NCBI GenBank assembly: GCA_038025085.1
Contig: CM076141.1
Span: 25,606,501 to 25,670,500 of the forward strand
Direction of reading: 5' to 3'
DNA length: 64,000 bases
Source: Tetragonia tetragonoides
Lineage: Eukaryota > Streptophyta > Magnoliopsida > Caryophyllales > Aizoaceae
Translations under genes and position numbers: made by a program
The notes under the pieces: model-generated
Seen by the model: the letters and a program-made list of their open reading frames with translations, nothing else
The model's database searches: none
Told to the model about the DNA's origin: nothing
Shown: piece after piece, positions 38,821 to 50,300 of the stretch
Position numbering within the stretch: position 1 is the stretch's first letter
Layout: each line of letters begins with the position of its first letter

Positions 38821-39678
38821 TGATGCGTTAGCAAAACTGAAGGTTTTTAGCTCGTTTTCGAACAATGGATGTTTTGATAATATTTTGTTTGTTTTTTGAT
38901 TATAGAGATTGAAAACGAAGTAAATGAAACGAAAAATAAGAAGAGGGAGGATAGATAGCACCACCACCAGGACTATAGAGGATTTAACCACCAAGTCAAG
39001 GCTAAAGGATACTACTTGTTTCACCAAATATCCCTAAGGACATTATAAAGAACAACAAGGTTTGTAAGCAAAAGGCAGCAGCCATTTCATATTTTCATTC
39101 ATCATCAAGTGCCTTTTACATCAGCTGTTTTTACATATTTATAGGGGTCACAAATGTGCCCTAATAACCTAAGAATACTCTAGAAAGGGTGAGCTGTCCA
39201 AGAGTAGTGCCCAAGCAAAATGAAACTTCAGTATTTTGCCCAGAAATGAGCCAAATACGTGCAGTACAATTTGGAGCGCATTTCCTTCCGTTTTGGACCA
39301 CTTGACAGCTGTTGCTTGTCCTTGCATTAGGACAAACTTGGGTGAGCTGTAAGGAGCCTCATTCTTCATCCTTACCTGCCCCATGTGCTCTTAGGCGCGC
39401 CTTACTCAGCAACTACTTAGGGAATTCAAATAACAACTAATTACATTTGTTAATTATGCTAATTACATGCAGGGTGCACTATAACTAACACTAATCACAA
39501 ATGCTTATTTGTACGGATTAATCTTGTACGGACATAACCTAGATTAAGTGGCCAAAAGGACACTAAGACCTCTAGGACCAGAATTATCACCATTCAAACG
39601 TGAGAGAGTCCCAAATGCCATGATTAATGTATTAATGCTCACGCTCGTAACTTGATGACCTGATGCTAACGCATCACA
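38821..39678 (-). repeat. LTR-3: full-length 5' LTR
   Basis: About 858 bp. On the minus strand it runs TGTGATGCGTTAGC to GCTAACGCATCA, with the canonical TG...CA ends and a long inverted terminal repeat (TGATGCGTTAGC/GCTAACGCATCA). The outer end is placed at 39,678 because that leaves GTTAC as target duplication and puts the satellite back in phase. A TATA-like CCTATAAATA lies at 39,136-39,145. It resembles LTR-1 far more than LTR-2. Open frames of 71-74 codons inside it are also present in LTR-1 and have no recognised product. Confidence 0.93.
39136..39145 (-). promoter_or_regulatory. TATA-like box of LTR-3 (5' LTR promoter)
   Basis: CCTATAAATATG on the minus strand, about 315-325 bp before the LTR's 3' end. 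This is a reasonable distance for a U3/R boundary and leader. As the only one in a 5' LTR with intact U3, it is the best candidate promoter in the window. Transcription would read leftward through the ORF. Confidence 0.55.
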
Positions 39679-39683
39679 GTTAC
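39679..39683 (+). repeat. Right copy of probable 5-bp target-site duplication (GTTAC)
   Basis: GTTAC follows the outer end of LTR-3, and the satellite continues ACAAGC in the same register as at 35,435. It pairs with the copy at 35,431-35,435, not with the ACCAG that flanks LTR-2 on its left. Confidence 0.6.
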
Positions 39684-41249
39684 AAACAAGCTTCAACTCA
39701 AGCTTTTTAATGCATTTACGCGTTTTTAAAAGATCATACGAGTAGGGTGAAAGAGATTTGAGTTCTTTTGTGTTGTATATTAAGAGAAAGCATCCAAATA
39801 CTTTGTTTGCATTCATTTGAGTGTGAAACTACATCTAGGATGTTTACAAGTACAAACAAGCTTCAACTCAAGCTGTTAAATGTATTTACGCGTTTTAACA
39901 GCTCTTACGACTAGGGTGTTGGAAATTGAGTTCTTTTGTGTTGTATATTAAGAGAAAGCATCCAAATACTTTGTTTGCATTCATTTGAGTGTGAAATTAC
40001 ACCTAGGATGTTTACAGTTACAAACAAGCTTCAACTCAAGCTTTTGAATGCATTTATGCGTTTTAAAAGCTCATACGCGTAGGGTGAAAGAGATTTGAGT
40101 TCTTTTGTGTTGTATATTAAGAGAAAGCATCCAAATACGTTGTTTGCATTCATTTGAGTGTGAAACTACACCTAGGATGTTTACAGTTACAAATAAGCTT
40201 CAACTCATGCTTTTGAATGCATTTACGCGTTTTAAAAGCTCATACGACTAGGATGAAAGAGAATTGAGTTCTTTTGTGTTGTATATTAAGAGAAAGCATC
40301 CAAATACTTTGTTTGCATTCATTTGAGTGTGAAACTACACCTAGGATGTTTACAAGTACAAAGAATCTTCAACTCAAGCTTTTGAATGTATTTACGCGTT
40401 TTAACAGCTCTTACGACTAGGGTGATAGAAATTGAGTTCTTTTGTGTTGTATAATAAGAGAAAGCATCCAAATACTTTGTTTGCATTCATTTGAGTGTGA
40501 AACTACACCTAGGATGTTTACAGTTACAAACAAGCTTCAACTCATGCTTTTGAATGCATTTACGCGTTTTAACAGCTCTTACGACTAGGGTGTTGGAAAT
40601 TGAGTTCTTTTGTGTTGTATATTAAGAGAAAGCATCCAAATACGTTGTTTGCATTCATTTGAGTGTGAAACTACACCTAGGATGTTTACAGTTACAAACA
40701 AGCTTCAACTCATGCTTTTGAATGCATTTACGCGTTTTAAAAGCTCATACGAGTACGGTGAAAGAGATTTGAGTTCATTTGTGTTGTATAATAAGAGAAA
40801 GCATCCAAATACGTTGTTTGCATTCATTTGAGTGTGAAACTACACTTAGGATGTTTACAGTTACAAACAAGCTTCAACTCAAGCTTTTGAATGCATTTAC
40901 GCATTTTAAAAGCTCATACGAGTAGGGTGAAAGAGATTTGAGTTCTTTTGTGTTGTATATTAAGAGAAAGCATCCAAATACGTTGTTTGCATTCATTTGA
41001 GTGTGAAACTACACCTAGGATGTTTACAGTTACAAATAAGCTTCAACTCATGCTTTTGAATGCATTTACGCGTTTTAAAAGCTCATACGGGTAGGGTGAA
41101 AGAGATTTGAGTTCTTTTGTGTTGTATATTAAGAGAAAGCATCCAAATACGTTGTTTGCACTCATTTGAGTGTGAAACTACACCTAGGATGTTTACAGTT
41201 AGAAACAAGCTTCAACTCAAGCTTTTGAATGCATTTACGCGTTTTAAAA

Positions 41250-43960
41250 GCTCATACGAGTGGGGTGAAAGAGATTTGAGTTCTTTTGTGTTGTATATTA
41301 AGAGAAAGCATCCAAATACGTTGTTTGCATTCATTTGTGTGTGAAACAATACCTAGGATGTTTACAGTTACAAACAAGCTTTGACTCATGCTTTTGAATG
41401 CATTTACGCGTTTTAAAAGCTCATACGAGTAGGGTGAAAGAGATTTGAGTTCTTTTGTGTGGTATATTAAGAGAAAGCATCCAAATACGTTGTTTGCATT
41501 CATTTGAGTGTGAAACTACACCTAGGATGTTTACAGTTACAAACAAGCTTCAACTCAAGCTTTTGAATGCATTTACGCATTTTAAAAGCTCATACGAGTA
41601 GGGTGAAAGAGATTTGAGTTCTTTTGTGTTGTATATTAAGAGAAAGCATCCAAATACGTTGTTTGCATTCATTTGAGTGTGAAACTACACCTAGGATGTT
41701 TACAGTTACAAATAAGCTTCAACTCATGCTTTTGAATGCATTTACGCGTTTTAAAAGCTCATACGAGTAGGATGAAAGAGATTTGAGTTCTTTTGTGTTG
41801 AATATTAAGAGAAAGCATCCAAATACTTTGTTTGCATTCATTTGAGTGTGAAACTACACCTAGGATGTTTACAAGTACAAACAAGCTTTAACTCAAGCTT
41901 TTGAATGTATTTACGGGTTTTAACAGCTCTTTCAACTAGGGTGATAGAAATTGAGTTCTTTTGTGTTGTATATTAAGCGAAAGCATCCAAATACTTTGTT
42001 TGCATTCATTTGAGTGTGAAACTACACCTAGGATGTTTACAGTTACAAACAAGCTTCAACTCATGCTTTTGAATGCATTTACGCGTTTTAACAGCTCTTA
42101 CGACTAGGGTGTTGGAAATTGAGTTCTTTTGTGTTGTATATTAAGAGAAAGCATCCAAATACTTTGTTTGCATTCATTTGAGTGTGAAACTACACCTAGG
42201 ATGTTTACAAGTACAAACAAGCTTCAACTCAAGCTTTTGAATGTATTTACCCGTTTTAAAAGCTCATACGAGTAGGGTGAAAGAGATTTGAGTTCTTTTG
42301 TGTTGTATATTAAGAGAAAGCATCCAAATACTTTGTTTGCATTTATTTGAATGTGTGAAACTACACCTAGGATGTTTACAAGTACAAACAAGCTTCAACT
42401 CAAGCTGTTGAATGAATTTACGCGTTTTAACAGCTCTTACGACTAGGGTGAAAGAGATTTGAGATCTTTTGTGTTGTATATTAAGAGAAAGCATCCAAAT
42501 ACTTTGTTTGCATTTATTTGAGTGTGAAACTACACCTAGGAGGTTTACAGTTACAAACAAGCTTCAACTCAATCTTTTGAATGCATTTACGCGTTTTAAA
42601 AGCTCATACGAGTAGGGTGAAAGAGATTTGAGTTCTTTTGTGTCGTATATTAAGAGAAAGCATCCAAATACGTTGTTTGCATTCATTTGAGTGTGAAACT
42701 ACACCTAGGATGTTTACAGTTACAAACAAGCTTCAACTCATGCTTTTGAATGCATTTACGCGTTTTAAAAGCTCATACGAGTACGGTGAAAGAGATTTGA
42801 GTTCTTTTGTGTTGTATATTAAGAGAAAGCATCCAAATACGTTCTTTGCATTCATTTGAGTGTGAAACTACCCCTAGGATGTTTACAGTTACAAACAAGC
42901 TTCAACTCAAGCTTTTGAATGCATTTACGCATTTTAAAAGCTCATACGAGTAGGGTGAAAGAGATTTGAGTTCTTTTGTGTTGTATATTAAGAGAAAGCA
43001 TCCAAATACGTTGTTTGCATTCATTTGAGTGTGAAACTACACCTAGGATGTTTACAGTTACAAATAAGCTTCAACTCATGCTTTTGAATGCATTTACGCG
43101 TTTTAAAAGCTCATACGAGTAGGATGAAAGAGATTTGAGTTCTTTTGTGTTGTATATTAAGAGAAAGCATCCAAATACTTTGTTTGCATTCATTTGAGTG
43201 TGAAACTACACTTAGGATGTTTACAAGTACAAACAAGCTTCAACTCAAGCTTTTGAATGTATTTACGCGTTTTAACAGCTCTTACGACTAGGGTGATAGA
43301 AATTGAGATCTTTTGTGTTGTATATTAAGAGAAAGCATCCAAATACTTTGTTTGCATTCATTTGAGTGTGAAACTAGACCTAGGATGTTTACAGTTACAA
43401 ACAAGCTTCAACTCATGCTTTTGAATGCATTTACGCGTTTTAACAGCTCTTACGACTAGGGTGTTGGAAATTGAGTTATTTTGTGTTGTATATTAAGGGA
43501 AAGCATCCAAATACTTTGTTTGCATTCATTTGAGTGTGAAACTACACCTAGGAAGTTTACAAGTACAAACAAGCTTCAACTCAAGCTTTTGAATGTATTT
43601 ACGCGTTTTAAAAGCTCATACGAGTAGGGTGAAAGAGATTTGAGTTCTTTTGTGTTGTATATTAAGAGAAAGCATCCAAATACTTTGTTTGCATTCATTT
43701 GAATGTGTGAAACTACACCTAGGATGTTTACAAGTACAAACAAGCTTCAACTCAAGCTGTTGAATGAATTTACGCGTTTTAACAGCTCTTACGACTAGGG
43801 TGAAAGAGATTTGAGATCTTTTGTGTTGTATATTAAGAGAAAGCATCCAAATACTTTGTTTGCATTCATTTGAGTGTGAAACTACACCTAGGAGGTTTAC
43901 AGTTACAAACAAGCTTCAACTCAAGCTTTTGAATGCATTTACGCGTTTTAAAATCTCATA
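41250..43960 (+). repeat. 8-monomer higher-order repeat, 1,352 bp, two copies
   Basis: The offset is exactly 8 x 169. The TTTACGCATTTTAAAAGC variant ends its ACGCAT at 41,580 and 42,932. GGGTGTTGGAAATTG recurs near 42,111 and 43,463. The 171-bp GAATGTGTGAAAC monomer, followed by GAGATCTTTTG and CTAGGAGGTTTAC, recurs near 42,349 and 43,701. Small differences between copies were noticed, including AGGAAGTTTAC only in copy 2 near 43,553. The second copy ends near 43,950, where AAAATCTCATACAAG begins a different order. Confidence 0.8.
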
Positions 43961-46900
43961 CAAGTAGGGTGAAAGAGATTTGAGTTCTTTTGTGTTGTAT
44001 ATTAAGACAAAGCATCCAAATACGTTGTTTGCATTCATTTGAGTGTGAAACTACACCTAGGTTGTTTACAGTTACAAAGAAGCTTCAACTCATGCTTTTG
44101 AATGCATTTACGCGTTTTAAAAGCTCATACGAGTAGGGTGAAAGAGATTTGAGTTCTTTTGTGTTGTATATTAAGAGAAAGCATCCAAATACGGTGTTTG
44201 CACTCATTTGAGTGTGAAACTACACCTAGGATGTTTACAGTTAGAAACAAGCTTCAACTCAAGCTTTTGAATGCATTTACGCGTTTTAAAAGCTCATACG
44301 AGTACGGTGAAAGAGATTTGAGTTCTTTTGTGTTGTATAATAAGAGAAAGCATCCAAATACGTTGTTTGCATTCATTTGAGTGTGAAACTACACCTAGGA
44401 TGTTTACAGTTACAAACAAGCTTCAACTCATGCTTTTGAATGCATTTACGCGTTTTAACAGCTCTTACGACTAGGGTGTTGGAAATTGAGTTCTTTTGTG
44501 TTGTATATTAAGAGAAAGCATCCAAATACTTTGTTTGCATTCATTTGAATGTGTGAAACTAGACCTAGGATGTTCACAAGTACAAACAAGCTTCAACTCA
44601 AGCTGTTGAATGAATTTACGCGTTTTAACAGCTCTTACGACTAGGGTGAAAGAGATTTGAGTTCTTTTGTGTTGTATATTAAGAGAAAGCATCCAAATAC
44701 TTTGTTTGCATTCATTTGAGTGTGAAACTACAGCTGGGATGTTTACAAGTACAAACAAGCTTCAACTCAAGCTTTTGAATGTATTTACGCGTTTTAACAG
44801 CTCTTACGACTAGGGTGATAGAAATTGAGTTCTTTTGTGTTGTATATTAAGAGAAAGCATCCAAATACTTTGTTTGCATTCATTTGAGTGTGAAACTACA
44901 CCTAGGATGTTTACAGTTACAAACAAGCTTCAACTCATGCTTTTAAATGCATTACGCGTTTTAAAATCTCATACGAGTAGGATGATAGAGATTTGAGTTC
45001 TTTTGTGTTGTATATTAAGAGAAAGCATCCAAATACTTTGTTTGCATTCATTTGAGTGTGAAACTACACCTAGGATGTTTACAGTTACAAACAAGCTTCA
45101 ACTCTTCTTTTGAATGCATTTACGCGTTTTAAAAGCTCATACGAGTAGGGTGAAAGAGATTTGAGTTCTTTTGTGTTGTATATTAAGAGAAAGCATCCAA
45201 ATACTTTGTTTGCATTCATTTGAGTGTGAAACTACACCTTGGACGTTTACAAGTACAAACAAGCTTCAACTCAAGCTTTTGAATGTATTTACGCGTTTTA
45301 ACAGCTCTTACGACAAGGGTGATCGAAATTGAGTTCTTTTGTGTTGTATATTAAGAGAAAGCATCCAAATACTTTGTTTGCATTCATTTGAGTGTGAAAC
45401 TACACCTTGGATGTTTACAAGTACAAACAAGCTTCAACTCAAGCTTTTGAATGTATTTACGCGTTTTAACAGCTCTTACGACAAGGGTGATCGAAATTGA
45501 GTTCTTTTGTGTTGTATATTAAGAGAAAGCATCCAAACACTTTGTTTGCATTCATTTGAGTGTGAAACTACACCTAGGATGTTTACAAGTACAAACAAGC
45601 TCCGACTCAAGCTTTTGAATGTATTTTCGCGTTTTAAAAGCTCATACGAGTAGGGTGAAAGAGATTTGAGTTCTTTTGTGTTGTATATTAAGAGAAAGCA
45701 TCCAAATACTTTGTTTGCATTCATTTGAGTGTGAAACTACACCTAGGATGTTTACAAGTACAAACAAGCTTCAACTCAAGCTTTTGAATGTATTTACGCG
45801 TTTTAACAGCTCTTACGACAAGGGTGATAGAAATTGAGTTCTTTTGTGTTGTATATTAAGAGAAAGCATCCAAACACTTTGTTTGCATTCATTTGAGTGT
45901 GAAACTACACCTAGGATATTTACAGTTACAAAGAAGCTTCAACTCAAGCTTTTGAATGCATTTACGCGTTTTAAAAGCTCATACGACTAGGGTGAAAGAG
46001 ATTTGAGTTCTTTTGTGTTGTATATTAAGAGAAAGCATCCAAATACTTTGTTTGCATTCATTTGAGTGTGAACCTACACCTAGGATGTTTAAAAGTACAA
46101 ACAAGCTTCAACTCAAGCTTTTGAATGTATTTAAGCGTTTTAACAGCTCTTACGACTAGGGTGAAAGAGATTTGACATCTTTTGTGTTGTATATTAAGAG
46201 AAAACATCCAAATACTTTGTTTGCATTCATTTGAGTATGAAACTACACCTAGGAGGTTTACAATTACAAACAAGCTTCAACTGATGATTTTGAATGCATT
46301 TACGCGTTTTAAAAGCTCATACGAGTAGGGTGAAAGAGATTTGAGTTCTTTTGTGTTGTATATTAAGAGAAAGCATCCAAATACTTTGTTTGCATTCATT
46401 TGAGTGTGAAACTACACCTAGGATGTTTACAAGAACAAACAAGCTTCAACTCAAGCTTTTGAATGTATTTACGCGTTTTAAAAGCTCATACGAGTAGGGT
46501 GAAAGAGATTTGAGTTCTTTTGTGTTGTATATTAAGAGAAAGCATCCAAATACGTTGTTTGCATTCATTTGAGTGTGAAACTACACCTAGGATGTTTACA
46601 GTTACAAACAAGCTTCAACTCAAGCTTTTGAATGCATTTACGCGTTTTAAAAGCTCATACGAGTTGGGTGAAAGAGATTTGAGTTCTTTGGTGTTATATA
46701 TTAAGAGAAAGCATCCAAATACGTTGTTTGCATTCATTTGAGTGTGAAACTACACATAGGATGTTTACAGTTACAAACAAGCTTCAACTCATGCTTTTGA
46801 ATGCATTTACGCGTTTTAAAAGCTCATACGATTAGGATGAAAGAGATTTGAGTTCTTTTGTGTTGTATATTAAGAGAAAGCATCCAAATACTTTGTTTGC

Positions 46901-47337
46901 ATTCATTTGATTGTGAAACTATACCTACGATGTTTACAAGTACAAACAAGCTTCAACTCAAGCTTTTTAATGTATTTACGCATTTTAACAGCTCTTACGA
47001 CTAGGGTGATAGAAATTGAGTTCTTTTGTGTTGTATATTAAGAGAAAGCATCCAAATACTTTGTTTGCATTCATTTGAGTGTGAAACTACACCTAGGATG
47101 TTTACAAGTACAAACAAGCTTCAACTCAAGCTTTTGAATGTATTTACGCGTTTTAACAGCTCATACGACTAGGGTGATGGAAATTGAGTTCTTTTGTGTT
47201 GTATATTAAGAGAAAGCATCCAAATACTTTGTTTGCATTCATTTGAGTGTGAAACTACACCTAGGATGTTTACAGTTACAAAGAAGCTTCAACTCAAGCT
47301 TTTGAATGCATTTACGCGTTTTAAAAGCTCATACGAG

Positions 47338-50300
47338 TAGGGTGAAAGAGATTTGAGTTCTTTTGTGTTGTATATTAAGAGAAAGCATCCAAATACTTTG
47401 TTTGGATTCATTTGAGTGTGAAACTACACCTAGGATGTTTACAAGTACAAACAAGCTTCAACTCAAGCTTTTGAATGTATTTAAGTGTTTTAACAGCTCT
47501 TACGACTAGGGTGAAAGAGATTTGACATCTTTTGTGTTGTATATTAAGAGAAAACATCCAAATACTTTGTTTGCATTCATTTGAGTGTGAAACTACACCT
47601 AGGAGGTTTACAGTTACAAACAAGCTTCAACTGATGATTTTGAATGCATTTACGCGTTTTAAAAGCTCATACGAGTAGGGTGAAAGAGATTTGAGTTCTT
47701 CTGTGTTGTATATTAAGAGAAAGCATCCAAATACATTGTTTGCATTCATTTGAGTGTGAAACTACACATAGGATGTTTACAGTTACAAACAAGCTTCAAC
47801 TCATGCTTTTGAATGCATTTACGCGTTTTAATAGCTCATACGAGTAGGATGAAAGAGATTTGAGTTCTTTTTTGTTGTATATTAAGAGAAAGCATCCAAA
47901 AACTTTGTTTGCATTCATTTGAGTGTGAAACTACACCTAGGAAGTTTACAAGTACAAACAAGCTTCAACTCAAGCTTTTGAATGTATTTACGCGTTTTAA
48001 AAGCTCATACGAGTAGGGTGAAAGAGATTTGAGTTCTTTTGTGTTGTATATTAAGAGAAAGCATCCAAATACTTTGTTTGCATTCATTTGAATGTGTGAA
48101 ACTACACCTAGGATGTTTACAAGTACAAACAAGCTTCAACTCAAGCTGTTGAATGAATTTACGCGATTTAACAGCTCTTACGACTAGGGTGAAAGAGATT
48201 TGAGATCTTTTGTGTTGTATATTAAGAGAAAGCATCCAAATACTTTGTTTGCATTCATTTGAGTGTGAAACTACACCTAGGAGGTTTACAGTTACAAACA
48301 AGCTTCAACTCAAGCTTTTGAATGCATTTACGCGTTTTAAAATCTCATACAAGTAGGGTGAAAGAGATTTGAGTTCTTTTGTGTTGTATTTTAAGAGAAA
48401 GCATCCAAATACGTTGTTTGCATTCATTTGAGTGTGAAACTACACCTAGGTTGTTTACAGTTACAAAGAAGCTTCAACTCATGCTTTTGAATGCATTTAC
48501 GCGTTTTAAAAGCTCATACGAGTAGGGTGAAAGAGATTTGAGTTCTTTTGTGTTGTATATTAAGAGAAAGCATCCAAATACGGTGTTTGCACTCATTTGA
48601 GTGTGAAACTACACCTAGGATGTTTACAGTTAGAAACAAGCTTCAACTCAAGCTTTTGAATGCATTTACGCGTTTTAAAAGCTCATACGAGTACGGTGAA
48701 AGAGATTTGAGTTCTTTTGTGTTGTATAATAAGAGAAAGCATCCAAATACGTTGTTTGCATTCATTTGAGTGTGAAACTACACCTAGGATGTTTACAGTT
48801 ACAAACAAGCTTCAACTCATGCTTTTGAATGCATTTACGCGTTTTAACAGCTCTTACGACTAGGGTGTTGGAAATTGAGTTCTTTTGTGTTGTATATTAA
48901 GAGAAAGCATCCAAATACTTTGTTTGCATTCATTTGAATGTGTGAAACTAGACCTAGGATGTTTACAAGTACAAACAAGCTTCAACTCAAGCTGTTGAAT
49001 GAATTTACGCGTTTTAACAGCTCTTACGACTAGGGTGAAAGAGATTTGAGTTCTTTTGTGTTGTATATTAAGAGAAAGCATCCAAATACTTTGTTTGCAT
49101 TCATTTGAGTGTGAAACTACAGCTGGGATGTTTACAAGTACAAACAAGCTTCAACTCAAGCTTTTGAATGTATTTACGCGTTTTAACAGCTCTTACGACT
49201 AGGGTGATAGAAATTGAGTTCTTTTGTGTTGTATATTAAGAGAAAGCATCCAAATACTTTGTTTGCATTCATTTGAGTGTGAAACTACACCTAGGATGTT
49301 TACAGTTACAAACAAGCTTCAACTCTTCTTTTGAATGCATTTACGCGTTTTAAAAGCTCATACGAGTAGGGTGAAAGAGATTTGAGTTCTTTTGTGTTGT
49401 ATATTAAGAGAAAGCATCCAAATACTTTGTTTGCATTCATTTGAGTGTGAAACTACACCTTGGATGTTTACAAGTACAAACAAGCTTCAACTCAAGCTTT
49501 TGAATGTATTTACGCGTTTTAACAGCTCTTACGACAAGGGTGATCGAAATTGAGTTCTTTTGTGTTGTATATTAAGAGAAAGCATCCAAATACTTTGTTT
49601 GCATTCATTTGAGTGTGAAACTACACCTAGGATGTTTACAAGTACAAACAAGCTTCGACTCAAGCTTTTGAATGTATTTTCGCGTTTTAAAACCTCATAC
49701 GAGTAGGGTGAAAGAGATTTGAGTTCTTTTGTGTTGTATATTAAGAGAAAGCATCCAAATACTTTGTTTGCATTCATTTGAGTGTGAAACTACACCTAGG
49801 ATGTTTACAACTACAAACAAGCTTCAACTCAAGCTTTTGAATGTATTTACGCGTTTTAACAGCTCTTACGACAAGGGTGATAGAAATTGAGTTCTTTTGT
49901 GTTGTATATTAAGAGAAAGCATCCAAACACTTTGTTTGCATTCATTTGAGTGTGAAACTACACCTAGGATATTTACAGTTACAAAGAAGCTTCAACTCAA
50001 GCTTTTGAATGCATTTACGCGTTTTAAAAGCTCATACGACTAGGGTGAAAGAGATTTGAGTTCTTTTGTGTTGTATATTAAGAGAAAGCATCCAAATACT
50101 TTGTTTGGATTCATTTGAGTGTGAAACTACACCTAGGATGTTTACAAGTACAAACAAGCTTCAACTCAAGCTTTTGAATGTATTTAAGTGTTTTAACAGC
50201 TCTTACGACTAGGGTGAAAGAGATTTGACATCTTTTGTGTTGTATATTAAGAGAAAACATCCAAATACTTTGTTTGCATTCATTTGAGTGTGAAACTACA

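Larger units (their letters stand above)
36972..39678 (-). mobile_element. Short non-autonomous LTR retrotransposon, minus strand
   Basis: This 2.7-kb element reads right to left. In order it has a 5' LTR (39,678-38,821), a primer-binding site, an inverted deleted LTR copy, a small LTR fragment, a 164-codon ORF, a short stretch resembling the 3' end of a Ty3/gypsy polyprotein, a polypurine tract and a 3' LTR (37,846-36,972). I see no gag, protease, reverse transcriptase, RNase H or integrase sequence, so it could move only with proteins supplied in trans. The two LTRs are unequal: the 5' LTR is close to LTR-1, while the 3' LTR is markedly diverged, especially in U3. The two sides (ACCAG on the left, GTTAC on the right) do not match, so the unit is probably a recombinant of two related insertions rather than one intact integration. 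Confidence 0.85.

Noticed and set aside
35784..39384. 71-codon frames (MGQVRMKNEAPYSS...) inside LTR-1 and LTR-3
   Set aside because: They are shared only because the two LTRs are near copies. The frame is not retained at that length in diverged LTR-2, and it lies in LTR regulatory sequence.
36972..39678. DNA transposon with terminal inverted repeats (TGATGCGTTAGC...GCTAACGCATCA)
   Set aside because: The inverted termini belong to each LTR. The initiator-Met primer-binding site, polypurine tract and direct long repeats identify an LTR retrotransposon.
39544..39816. 90-codon frame crossing the LTR-3/satellite junction
   Set aside because: It is a chimera of satellite and LTR sequence created by the insertion point.
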